A DNA stretch of 64,000 nucleotides, from assembly GCA_001403775.1 (NCBI GenBank), contig CYUG01000013.1, forward strand, positions 1,300 to 65,299, given 5' to 3'. The position numbers and the translations under genes are program-made. Shown here in pieces: positions 52,255-60,283 of the stretch (the first letter of the stretch is position 1; each line of letters opens with the position of its first letter). The notes under the pieces were generated by a model. It was given only the letters and a program-made list of their open reading frames with translations. It was not told where the DNA came from and did no database searches. This stretch comes from Dermabacter indicis (GTDB taxonomy: Bacteria; Actinomycetota; Actinomycetes; Actinomycetales; Dermabacteraceae).

Positions 52255-52277
52255 CACTTTTCTTCATCGTGAAAGTG
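52255..52277. promoter_or_regulatory. Inverted repeat upstream of the GHL10 gene
   Basis: CACTTT-N11-AAAGTG, part of a region with TTTC and GAAA half-sites as seen for some RpiR-family regulators, lies in the 127-base gap between the regulator stop and the GHL10 start. It is a candidate operator for a separate GHL10 promoter. Confidence 0.35.
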
Positions 52278-52306
52278 GCAAGGGAGGGCGTGGAAGAAAA
52301 GCGGGG

Positions 52307-53221
52307 CTATCGCCTCCTTGCCGAAACCGCGGAATAGGTGCGCGCGAGGGCCTCGTGTGCCTCGCTCATACGCGTTTGCGCGATCGCTACGAAAAGAAAG
52401 TCGACGACGGTCAGCTGCGCGATCCTCGAGGCCGTGGCGCCCGAGCGCAACTCCGATTCATATGCGTGGGTGAGCAGCGTGATGTCGGCAAGGCGCGCGA
52501 TCTCACTCGACGGTGCATTCGTAATCGCGATCGTGGCTGCGCCCGCATCCTGCGCAATCGCGAGCGAATCAAGAATGTCGAGCGTTTCGCCGGAGTGCGA
52601 AATACCGACCGCGACATCGCCCTCGCCCATGAGCGACGCCGCAGGCAAAGCCTGGTGCGCATCCACGTAGCTCGTCGCACGCATACCGATGCGCGCGAGC
52701 TTCTGCTCGAGGTCCATTGCGGCAAACGCCGAGGCTCCCACGCCGAACGTCACCACCTGGCGGGCTCTCGTGCACAGCTCGCGTGCACGTTCAAGCTCGG
52801 TGATGCTCACGGCATCGGCCGTATCGGCAACGGCGCGCGAATCCGCGAATGCCACTTTCTTTACGACAGACTCGAGGGAATCCGCGGGATCGATGTCGGC
52901 CGCGAGTGCGCTCGCGGCGCCCTCGTCGCCTCCCGCGATCGTGGTCGCACGTCCGCGCGAGAAAGCGAGATCCTCGCGGAAAGCCGCGCGCAGTTCGCGA
53001 AAACCGCTGAAGCCAAGGCTCGTCGCGAGGCGAACGATGCTCGCGGGCGAAGTGCGTGAAGCCGAGGCGATCTCAGCAATGGGCTGCGTGAGTGCCTCAT
53101 CGGGGTTGTCGAGGAGGTAGCGGCTCGCGCGGGCAAGCGTGCGCGACTCACTCTTCGCGGCGTCCTCGAGGGCGTCGAGTACTCGCTCCGGCGGGCGTAG
53201 GGCAGCTTCGCTCGTCATCAC
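52307..53221 (-). CDS. RpiR-family regulator with SIS domain (MurR-like)
   Basis: A 304-residue regulator. The N-terminal helix-turn-helix includes QPIAEIASASRTSPASIVRLATSLGFSGFRELRAAFRED, the RpiR pattern. The C-terminal SIS domain (VVTFGVGASAFAAMDLEQKLARIGM, AVGISHSGETLDIL) binds phosphosugars; in E. coli MurR the ligand is MurNAc-6-phosphate. Lying right after murQ, it is the probable regulator of this island, responding to the MurQ substrate (inference). Six bases separate it from the murQ stop. Confidence 0.87.
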   Translation of the reverse strand: MMTSEAALRPPERVLDALEDAAKSESRTLARASRYLLDNPDEALTQPIAEIASASRTSPASIVRLATSLGFSGFRELRAAFREDLAFSRGRATTIAGGDEGAASALAADIDPADSLESVVKKVAFADSRAVADTADAVSITELERARELCTRARQVVTFGVGASAFAAMDLEQKLARIGMRATSYVDAHQALPAASLMGEGDVAVGISHSGETLDILDSLAIAQDAGAATIAITNAPSSEIARLADITLLTHAYESELRSGATASRIAQLTVVDFLFVAIAQTRMSEAHEALARTYSAVSARRR

Positions 53222-53227
53222 ACGCCT

Positions 53228-54226
53228 CTATCGTTCCACGGCAGCCGTCGGACTCTTCACACGCTCACGCAGGGCCGCGCTTGCCGAGCGGATGCCCGAG
53301 GCATCTCCCGGTCGGTTCGCCGAAGGCGGGAACTGCGCGAGGACGTCGAGCGCTTCGGTTGCGCTCTCGAGCGGTGCACCCGCGAGCACGAGCACGAGGG
53401 CCGCGCGCAGATTGTGGCCGGTTGCGTTGAGCGCCGCGCGTGCCTCCTCTTCACCCACTCCCGTCGCCTCACGCACAATCCTCACCGTGCGGGCCACGAG
53501 CTTCTCGTTCGTCGCGCGCACGTCGATCATGAGGTTCTCGAACGTCTTGCCGAGGCGCACCATGACCGACGTTGAAAGCGCATTGAGCAGCACCTTCTGC
53601 GCAGTCGCGGCCTTCATGCGGGTCGAACCCGTGACCACCTCGGGGCCCGTGTTCACGAGCAGCGGCACATCCGCGAGAGAGGCGAGAGGCGCGTGGGGAT
53701 TGGCGCTCACGAGGGCCGTGGGAAGTTCGCGTTCACGTGCTGCCGCGAGGGCACCCTTGACGTACGGGGTGCGGCCACTCGCGGCGAGGCCCACGATGAC
53801 GTCGTGCTCGCCCGCATTGTCCTCAACGACCTGTGCGCCGAGCTCCTCGCTATCCTCCGCTCCTTCGACGGCTTTCATCATCGCCCCGTCGCCGCCCGCG
53901 AGGTGCGCGACAAACATATTCGAGCCCGCGTTGTACGTGGGAAGAAGCTCGACCGCGTCAAGAACACCGAGACGCCCCGAAGTTCCCGCGCCCACGTAAT
54001 GCACGCGCCCCCCGTTCGAGAGTGCCTCGACGCAGAGGTCCGCGAGGCGCGCGATTTCGGGCGTGAGCGCCTGCACGGCTTGGACTACCGTGGCATCCTC
54101 CGCAAGAATCCGCTCGACGACCTGCTCGGAGGAAAGCGTGTCGATGTCGTACGAGCGCGGGTTGCGCTCTTCGGTAGGCGAGTGCACCTTCACGAGCGGC
54201 GTGAGCGGGCTGGTCGAATCAGTCAC
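53228..54226 (-). CDS. murQ: N-acetylmuramic acid 6-phosphate etherase MurQ
   Basis: A 332-residue SIS-domain lyase that removes the lactyl ether from MurNAc-6-phosphate, giving GlcNAc-6-phosphate and D-lactate. The family signature GAGTSGRLGVLDAVELLPTY contains the catalytic Glu equivalent to Glu83 of E. coli, and AVEGAEDS the second one (Glu114). GLAASGRTPYVKGAL, TGSTRMKAATAQKVLLNALST follow. Start is the GTG at 54226, preceded by GGAGG and overlapping the end of anmK by eight bases. Longer in-frame sequence lies inside anmK and is rejected. Confidence 0.95.
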   Translation of the reverse strand: MTDSTSPLTPLVKVHSPTEERNPRSYDIDTLSSEQVVERILAEDATVVQAVQALTPEIARLADLCVEALSNGGRVHYVGAGTSGRLGVLDAVELLPTYNAGSNMFVAHLAGGDGAMMKAVEGAEDSEELGAQVVEDNAGEHDVIVGLAASGRTPYVKGALAAARERELPTALVSANPHAPLASLADVPLLVNTGPEVVTGSTRMKAATAQKVLLNALSTSVMVRLGKTFENLMIDVRATNEKLVARTVRIVREATGVGEEEARAALNATGHNLRAALVLVLAGAPLESATEALDVLAQFPPSANRPGDASGIRSASAALRERVKSPTAAVER

Positions 54227-55436
54227 GGGAATCCTCCACGAGAAGTTGACGGGGTGCGGCGTATGAAAGCGGGACGTTTCGCAGGGCATGCGGGGGCGTG
54301 AGCTGGCCGAGCACAGCGGGGGAGTGCGCACCGGTCGCGTCGGGCAGGGCGCCGGGAAGGCCGTGCGCCGAGAAATAGCCGATGAGAGCCATGAGGAACG
54401 CTTCTTTGATGTCGGGATCGAGGCCACCAACTGGGCCCGTTTCCACCGTACATGCAGGTAGAAGAGATTTTATGCGCGCCATGAGGGTGGGGTTGTGGGC
54501 CCCGCCACCGGTGACGTGAAGGCGCGCTTGCGGTTCGTGGCCTGCCTCGCGCGTGAGCGTGTCGGCGAGAGCCCGTACGGTCAGTTCCGTGAGGGTCGCG
54601 AGAAGATCCTCGGTGCAAAGCGAGCCAAGATCCACGTGCGCGCCTCCGGCACGAGCGGCGAGCCACGCGGGAGAAAAGTACTCCCGACCCGTGGACTTCG
54701 GGAACGGTAGCGCGAAATAGGGGTCGGAGAGAAGAGCCGCGAGCAGGGGTGCGTGCACCTGCCCGGCGGCCGCAAGGGCCCCGTCCGTATCGCACGCGGT
54801 TCCGGTGCGTTCGGCCGCGGCCGCGTCAATCAGCCCGTTTCCGGGGCCCGTGTCACCCGCGCGGAGGGCAGGCTCTTTTCGGGTTCCGACGGTTTGCGGG
54901 ATGCACATCGTCGCGTTAGCGATACCGCCGATGTTGATCGCGCATCCACCTTCGGGGCCGAGGAGGAGACGATCGAGGAGGGGAGCGAGCGGCGCGCCCG
55001 TGCCGCCGCGCGCGATGTCGGCGCTTCGCACGGTGCCGAGCGTGGGAATCCCTGTTGTCGCGTGAATGCGTGAGGAGTCGCCGATGGCGAGAGTCGCGAG
55101 GGTGCGCCCTTGATCAACGTTGTGGAAGAGCGTTTGCCCGGGGGAGACGACGAGGTCGATGGGAGCGCCAGCCCTCGCGTGGCTCATTCGAACATCGTTG
55201 ACGACGCTACCGAGGAACTCTCCCACCTCCGCGTCGAGGAGAGTGAGCGCCGCGAGCGAAGGGACGTCCGCTCGTGTGACCGCCTCGAGGACGCGGAGCC
55301 GAAGCGCGCTCGGCCAGGGTCTTTCACCCGAAGCGGCGATTCGGGCATGGAGCGTATCGCCGTCCCTCGTGAAGTCGACGAGTGCGAAGTCGGCAGAATC
55401 CACCGACGTTCCCGTCATGAGCCCGAGAATCCTCAT
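54219..55436 (-). CDS. anmK: Anhydro-N-acetylmuramic acid kinase AnmK
   Basis: A 405-residue kinase that opens the 1,6-anhydro ring of anhMurNAc and phosphorylates it to MurNAc-6-phosphate. Motifs: GLMTGTSVDSADFALVDF (ATP-binding loop), SPGQTLFHNVDQGRTLATLAIGD, SADIARGGTGAPLAP, INIGGIANAT and GDTGPGNGLIDAAA, and VTGGGAHNPTLMARI near the end. The ATG at 55436 overlaps the nagZ stop (ATGA). AnmK implies that the imported material carries the anhydro ends made by lytic transglycosylases. It feeds MurQ directly downstream. Confidence 0.94.
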   Translation of the reverse strand: MRILGLMTGTSVDSADFALVDFTRDGDTLHARIAASGERPWPSALRLRVLEAVTRADVPSLAALTLLDAEVGEFLGSVVNDVRMSHARAGAPIDLVVSPGQTLFHNVDQGRTLATLAIGDSSRIHATTGIPTLGTVRSADIARGGTGAPLAPLLDRLLLGPEGGCAINIGGIANATMCIPQTVGTRKEPALRAGDTGPGNGLIDAAAAERTGTACDTDGALAAAGQVHAPLLAALLSDPYFALPFPKSTGREYFSPAWLAARAGGAHVDLGSLCTEDLLATLTELTVRALADTLTREAGHEPQARLHVTGGGAHNPTLMARIKSLLPACTVETGPVGGLDPDIKEAFLMALIGYFSAHGLPGALPDATGAHSPAVLGQLTPPHALRNVPLSYAAPRQLLVEDSRD

Positions 55437-56932
55437 GGCTGCTTCCTCCCGAAGAGGAGGTCTGCCGCGGCGTTCATGACGCCTCGGCTCGCACCGTAGG
55501 TGAACAGAACGGTTGCGGGGGAGGCACACGCGTTTGCGCGGGGCATCGTTTCCGGTACCCCCGTGTGGAGAACGATGAGGTGCGAGCCCGTCTCGTGGGC
55601 GTTCCTCGCTGCCTCGTCGAGTCGCACCATTTCATTTTCACTCGCCGAGCCGAGACGAGTGAGCACGAAGGTGAGGTCTGGACTTTCGTAGCCGGGAGGC
55701 GGATCGGATGGAAGAAGCCTGATGCCGCGGCTTTCGAGCGCGGGCACGAGGAAGGTTTTACCCTTGCCCGCCGCGTAATCGTGCGCCAAGCGCGCATCGA
55801 CAATGGCCGCGGTGCGAGCCGACTCGCGTGGAGGACTCGGCTCGCCGGCAAAGCCTACGGCCTTGGCGCAGACCCGGGCCCCGACGTTTTCGAGATGCGC
55901 TTCTGCCTCGGCGAGTGCCTCGGGGGTGCGCGCGGTGGGAGAAGCGACATGCGAGAGCTTGGCCCTGACCTTTCTCGCGCGCTCGCGAAGCACCTCCCGG
56001 TCGAGGCGGCCGGACCCGAGGGCCTCGGCAATCGCGTCGTGAGCTTCCGCAAGCATATTTTCTCCGTCGCGGCGGATCGAGGTACCGAGGCACAGGAGAT
56101 GCGCGCCCGCTTCGAGCGCGCGCACGGAAGCTTCCGCGAAGCCCACGGACTCGGTGATCGCCCCCATGTCGAGGGCATCGGTCACGATCAGAGCCTCCGG
56201 GTTCGTGCGAGCGGCGAGCGCACTGGCCCACGGCGAGATCGTTGCCGGGCCCTCACCGAGCGACGGGACGCATATATGAGCCGTCATAAGGGCATCTGAG
56301 GCGTTGCCGAGCCGACGGAAGGCCTCGACGTGCTGGGAGAGGGCTTCCTCGCGCGTTAAGGCAACCGTCGGAAGCCCCACGTGCGAATCCACCGCAGTAT
56401 CCCCGTGACCGGGAAAGTGCTTCGCGCAGCTGAGAACACCCGTGCGGCGCAGGCCCTCGCAGACCGCGCTCGCGTGCCGGGCGACCATCTCGGGGGTCGT
56501 GCCGTAACTACGCGCGCCGATCACGGGATTGCGAGGGTTCGTGTTGACGTCGGCAACGGGGGCGAAATTCATGTTCACGCCGATCGCGGTCAGCACGCGA
56601 CCAATGGCCACGCCGTAATCGCGCGAGAGACCCGGATCATCGATATCCCCGAGCCCTCGGGCCGCGGGAAAGGCACCCCCTCGTGACGCGTAGAGCCGCG
56701 TGACATCGCCACCTTCCTCATCGATCGTGACGACGAGATCGTGAACAGCAGCGGCGCGGAGCTTCGCGACGAGCCCCTGAGCCTCGCGCGCACTCGGCGT
56801 GTTGTAGCCGAAAAGGCACACGCCGCCGAGACCGCGCTCGAGGGCGCCCTCGAGCCATGCCGGTACATCCGTGCCCGAGAATGAGGCGAGAAGCGGCGCG
56901 AGCGCATCGGGGTCAAAGCGTGAAGTGTGCAT
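55433..56932 (-). CDS. nagZ: Beta-N-acetylglucosaminidase NagZ (GH3), cytoplasmic
   Basis: A 499-residue GH3 enzyme that splits GlcNAc from (anhydro)MurNAc or muropeptides. The Asp-His dyad segment KHFPGHGDTAVDSH is complete, and the nucleophile Asp lies in VTDALDMGAI. The N-terminal TIM barrel (LVVTIDEEGGDVTRL, NFAPVADVNTNPRNPVIGARS) is followed by a second alpha/beta domain, so it is longer than the single-domain E. coli NagZ (341) and resembles two-domain Gram-positive forms, which are often secreted. Here no signal peptide is seen, so it should act inside the cell on imported disaccharides. It overlaps anmK and follows the ABC permease by nine bases. Confidence 0.93.
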   Translation of the reverse strand: MHTSRFDPDALAPLLASFSGTDVPAWLEGALERGLGGVCLFGYNTPSAREAQGLVAKLRAAAVHDLVVTIDEEGGDVTRLYASRGGAFPAARGLGDIDDPGLSRDYGVAIGRVLTAIGVNMNFAPVADVNTNPRNPVIGARSYGTTPEMVARHASAVCEGLRRTGVLSCAKHFPGHGDTAVDSHVGLPTVALTREEALSQHVEAFRRLGNASDALMTAHICVPSLGEGPATISPWASALAARTNPEALIVTDALDMGAITESVGFAEASVRALEAGAHLLCLGTSIRRDGENMLAEAHDAIAEALGSGRLDREVLRERARKVRAKLSHVASPTARTPEALAEAEAHLENVGARVCAKAVGFAGEPSPPRESARTAAIVDARLAHDYAAGKGKTFLVPALESRGIRLLPSDPPPGYESPDLTFVLTRLGSASENEMVRLDEAARNAHETGSHLIVLHTGVPETMPRANACASPATVLFTYGASRGVMNAAADLLFGRKQP

Positions 56933-56941
56933 GCGCCGACC

Positions 56942-57811
56942 CTAGCCCTTGACCGCCCCGGCAGTGAGGCCAGAGGAGAGCTGACGCTGCACGAGCACGA
57001 AGAACACGACGACGGGAAGCGCGATGATCGTGGAGGCAGCCATGATCGGGCCCCAATCGGCCGTATTTTGCGTGAAGAACGTGCGAAGACCCACGCCGAC
57101 CGTGTACTTCGACGAATCCGTCATGAACGTGAGCGCGAAGATGAACTCGTTCCACGCAGTGATGAACGCGAACACGCTCGTAGCAACGAGGCCCGGGGCA
57201 ACGAGCGGGAGCAAGATTGAAAAGAACATGCGGAACCAGCCGGCGCCGTCAATGTAGGCGGCCTCTTCGAGTTCCTTCGGCACGGCCGCGACGAAACCCT
57301 TGAGGTTCCAGATCGCGAAGGGAAGCGAGAATGCGAGGTACACGATCACGAGGCCGAGCAGTGAGTTGAGCATGCCGAGCGTGCGCGCCTGGAGGAACAG
57401 CGGAATCACGAGTGCCTCGAGAGGCACCATTTGCACCATGAGCACAAGAATGAGCACGACCGTGCGCATGCGGAAGCGGTAGCGGGCCACGCCGATTGCG
57501 GCGAAGAGCGCGATCGCGCCCGAAAGGAGCACCGTGCCCGCCGCGACGATGAGCGAGACCTTGATGTAGTCGAAGAACTTTGCGTCGACGAGGACGGTTT
57601 TAAAATGATCGAGCGTGAACCCCGTGGGCAAGATCCCCGCGCCGCGCGAGTTCGCGTGGGTATCGACGGCGGTCGTGAGCATCCAGTAGAACGGGAAGAG
57701 CGCGTAGATGAGAAGAACGACGATGCCGAGTGCTTTCGCGATGTTCGCGGGGCGCAAGACATTTTTCTTGTTCGCCGCGGGTGCGGTGCGGGGCGAAACG
57801 GGCGAGCTCAC
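56942..57811 (-). CDS. Sugar ABC permease of the salvage island (MalG type)
   Basis: A 289-residue membrane protein with six predicted helices and the EAA loop KELEEAAYIDGAGWFRMFFSILLPL near residue 190. The first helix (ALGIVVLLIYALFPFYWMLTTAV) is typical of MalG-type CUT1 permeases. It pairs with the permease encoded upstream; its GTG start overlaps that gene's stop. In this setting it probably passes a peptidoglycan amino sugar or disaccharide. No ATPase gene is in the island. Confidence 0.88.
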   Translation of the reverse strand: MSSPVSPRTAPAANKKNVLRPANIAKALGIVVLLIYALFPFYWMLTTAVDTHANSRGAGILPTGFTLDHFKTVLVDAKFFDYIKVSLIVAAGTVLLSGAIALFAAIGVARYRFRMRTVVLILVLMVQMVPLEALVIPLFLQARTLGMLNSLLGLVIVYLAFSLPFAIWNLKGFVAAVPKELEEAAYIDGAGWFRMFFSILLPLVAPGLVATSVFAFITAWNEFIFALTFMTDSSKYTVGVGLRTFFTQNTADWGPIMAASTIIALPVVVFFVLVQRQLSSGLTAGAVKG

Positions 57812-58776
57812 AGTTCATCCTCCTTCATGAGGGCGCGCATATAGACCACGGAAATGGCGAGAAGGACGAGGGTGAGGAGAACGGCGATCGCGGAGCCCAT
57901 GCCGTACTTTCCCTGGCCAAACGACTCCGTGTACGACCATACGCCGAGGTTCATCATGTTGCGGTTCGAGCCGTCGCCGCCCGGCATAAGGTAGATCTGC
58001 GTAAAGACTTTGAAGTCCCAGATCGTCGAAAGGATGATGCACACCGCGAGGATCGGGCGAATCATCGGGAGGGTGACGTTCGTCAAGCGCTTCCACGCGC
58101 TTGCGCCGTCGACCTTCGCCGCCTCATAGAGCGACTCGGGGATGGTGAGTAGCCCCGCGAGCGTGGTCACGGCGATAAAGGGGAAGCCGTGGTACACGAC
58201 GTTGAGGGCAGCGATTCCGTAAAACGTGAGGCGCGAATCCCACCAGTTCGCGCTCCCGGGGGTGAAAAGGCCGAGCGTGTCAAGAACGCTCGCAACGAAC
58301 CCGCTCGTGGGGTCGAAAAGCCACACGAAAACGTATGTGCCCGTGAGTGCGGGAACGGCCCACGCGACCATGATCGCGCCGATGCAGATGTTGCGCCAGG
58401 TGAGCGAGAGCGTATTGAGGAAGAGCGCCACGGCAACGCCCACGAGCATCGTGAGCACCACGCACACGGCGGCAAATCCGACGGTGTTCGGAAGCACGGT
58501 CTTCCACAGGTGCGGATCGGCGAGGATCGCCGAGTAGTTATCGAAGCCAACGTAGTTTGTTGTGCCCTTGAGGAGATTGCGCAGGCCGTACTCCTGGAGG
58601 GAGAGGTCGACGACGCGGAAAAGCGGAAGAATCAGCAATACACCGAGCGTGATGAGGCCGGGGGCGAGAAGCAGCCACGGTGGTACGTGGCGTCTCGCCC
58701 ACATCGTGAGGCGCGCGGTCGTGCTCGTATCGGCTGGAGGGAGCGCGCCTTGGTGCGCGTCGTGCTGTGCAGTCAT
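57808..58776 (-). CDS. Sugar ABC permease of the salvage island (MalF type)
   Basis: A 322-residue membrane protein. After a polar N-terminus come six helices (LLLAPGLITLGVLLILPLF; FAAVCVVLTMLVGVAVALFL and others) and the EAA loop ESLYEAAKVDGASAWKRLTNVTLPMI. It is the first permease of the importer. The ATG at 58776 is preferred over longer frames that run through a strong hairpin. The two permease genes lie downstream of the binding-protein gene and are probably expressed less, owing to that hairpin. Confidence 0.88.
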   Translation of the reverse strand: MTAQHDAHQGALPPADTSTTARLTMWARRHVPPWLLLAPGLITLGVLLILPLFRVVDLSLQEYGLRNLLKGTTNYVGFDNYSAILADPHLWKTVLPNTVGFAAVCVVLTMLVGVAVALFLNTLSLTWRNICIGAIMVAWAVPALTGTYVFVWLFDPTSGFVASVLDTLGLFTPGSANWWDSRLTFYGIAALNVVYHGFPFIAVTTLAGLLTIPESLYEAAKVDGASAWKRLTNVTLPMIRPILAVCIILSTIWDFKVFTQIYLMPGGDGSNRNMMNLGVWSYTESFGQGKYGMGSAIAVLLTLVLLAISVVYMRALMKEDEL

Positions 58777-58805
58777 CGAGGAAGCTTTCGAACTCAAGTT
58801 GAGTG

Positions 58806-58840
58806 GCTCGGGGGCCCGATCCGTGAGCGGGCCCCCGAGC
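58806..58840 (-). terminator. Strong hairpin between binding-protein and permease genes
   Basis: A perfect 13-bp GC-rich stem (GCTCGGGGGCCCG with CGGGCCCCCGAGC, loop of nine) follows the binding-protein stop by 28 bases and has no U tract. Such intra-operon hairpins often protect the binding-protein mRNA from 3' decay or stop part of the transcripts. Confidence 0.7.
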
Positions 58841-58868
58841 TCCGGCGTACAGAGGGCGGCGAGGCGCG

Positions 58869-60173
58869 TTATGCGCCGAAAATGCCGTCCATCTCCTTCG
58901 CGGCCGCATCGGCGGCCGCCTGCGGATCCTGGCCTCCCGCGAGCACGTTGCTCAGGAGGTTCGGGAGGGTCTTCTTCCCCTCGATCTGGCCCCACATAGG
59001 GGTCACGGGAACCGACTTCCCGGCTTCCGTCATCTGCGAGGCGAACACCTTCGTGAGCTCGCTTCCGTTCTTGATCGTCTCGTCAAGCGCCGATTTCGTA
59101 CCGGGGAAGTAATTGGTGTCCTCGCTCCAGCGGTTCGCGAAATCACCGGTCGCCATGAGCTTGATGAGCTCGAATGCGAGCTCGGGCTCTTCGGTGTCGG
59201 TGAAACGGCACAGGTGCGAGCCGCCCACGAAGCTCGGGGCGATAGCCGAGTCTTTCGCGGGAATCGTGAAGGCCGTGAGCTTTTTGAAGAGCTCTTCATC
59301 GCTCGCCTTCACGGTTGCGGGCACCCACGAACCGGTGATGAACATCGCGACCTTCCCCTCTTGGAACTGCTTGAGGGAATCGGTTTCCTTCCACGTCGAG
59401 GCGGCTTGAGTCGAAGCATCATGCTTGAGAGCGAGATCCGTGTACCACGTGAGGCCCTCAACCGCGGGGGCCTCGTTGATCGTGGCCTTCCACTGATCGC
59501 CCGAGCCCTCGGCGATTTCGCCACCAGCCCCCCAAATGAAGGGGATGAGGGCGAAGAGGGAACCGCCGTTCACGGGGAAGGGAATGATGTCGGGATTCGA
59601 AGCCTTGAGTTTTTCGATCATGGCGAGCAGGTCGTCCCACGACTGCGGCTGCGAGTTCACACCCGCCGCTTCGAGAATCTCGTTGTTTGCGAGGATCGAG
59701 CGAATGCCCGCGTACCACGGCATGCCGTAGAGCTTGCCGTCGAGGGTCCCGGCCTCCTTGAGGGCGTCGACGAGATCGGCCTCGAGCCCGGCTTCCTTCA
59801 CGTCGTCAGTGAGGTCGTCGAGGCCACCGGCATCAGCGAACTCGGGGGTCCAGGTTGTGCCCACCTCGGCGACATCGGGCCCGGTTCCGCCGGCCATGGC
59901 GGTCACGAACTTGTCGTGCGCGCCGTCCCAGGGCTGAACTTCAACCTTGAGGGTTGCGCCGGTCTTGTTCGTGAATTCTTCCTGGAGGGCCTTGACGTAT
60001 TCGTCGGACTTGGCGTTCGTGCCCTCCATAATCCACAGGGTGACGGTCTTGTCGCCGTTCGCCTTTTTGTCGGTGGGATCGGTGGAGGAGCCGCTCGAAT
60101 TTCCGCATGCGGCGAGGCCGACGGTAGCTGCCCCGAGGGCGCCGGTGGCAATGAGATTCCTGCGGGTGATCAT
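58869..60173 (-). CDS. ABC substrate-binding lipoprotein of the salvage island
   Basis: A 434-residue family 1 solute-binding protein. The N-terminus MITRRNLIATGALGAATVGLAAC has a twin arginine and the lipobox LAAC (Cys23), followed by a Ser/Gly/Thr linker. The mature fold shows TVTLWIMEGTN, GTGPDVAEVGTTWTPEFA, YGMPWYAGIRSILANNEIL and FPVNGGSLFALIPFIWGAGGE. It would capture the extracellular ligand; from the genes around it, a (GlcNAc-)MurNAc type compound is likely, but no residue I can see proves it. It is the first gene of the minus-strand salvage operon. Confidence 0.9.
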   Translation of the reverse strand: MITRRNLIATGALGAATVGLAACGNSSGSSTDPTDKKANGDKTVTLWIMEGTNAKSDEYVKALQEEFTNKTGATLKVEVQPWDGAHDKFVTAMAGGTGPDVAEVGTTWTPEFADAGGLDDLTDDVKEAGLEADLVDALKEAGTLDGKLYGMPWYAGIRSILANNEILEAAGVNSQPQSWDDLLAMIEKLKASNPDIIPFPVNGGSLFALIPFIWGAGGEIAEGSGDQWKATINEAPAVEGLTWYTDLALKHDASTQAASTWKETDSLKQFQEGKVAMFITGSWVPATVKASDEELFKKLTAFTIPAKDSAIAPSFVGGSHLCRFTDTEEPELAFELIKLMATGDFANRWSEDTNYFPGTKSALDETIKNGSELTKVFASQMTEAGKSVPVTPMWGQIEGKKTLPNLLSNVLAGGQDPQAAADAAAKEMDGIFGA

Positions 60174-60283
60174 AGTTTCTCCTTTGAGCTATGGGGCGGG
60201 CACATTGGTGGAAAAAGATTTCACGAAGGTGCCTCAAGATGAAACTTACCACAAGCTGTGGTCTGGGTGACATACTGAAGGGC
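60174..60283. promoter_or_regulatory. Divergent control region of the salvage island
   Basis: This 110-base region separates the binding-protein and kinase genes. CATACT (60271-60276) ends seven bases before the kinase ATG at 60284 (leaderless). The partly symmetric GTGGAAAAAGATTTCAC (60208-60224) has GAAA/TTTC half-sites like the element before the GHL10 gene and is a candidate site for the RpiR regulator. Confidence 0.4.
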
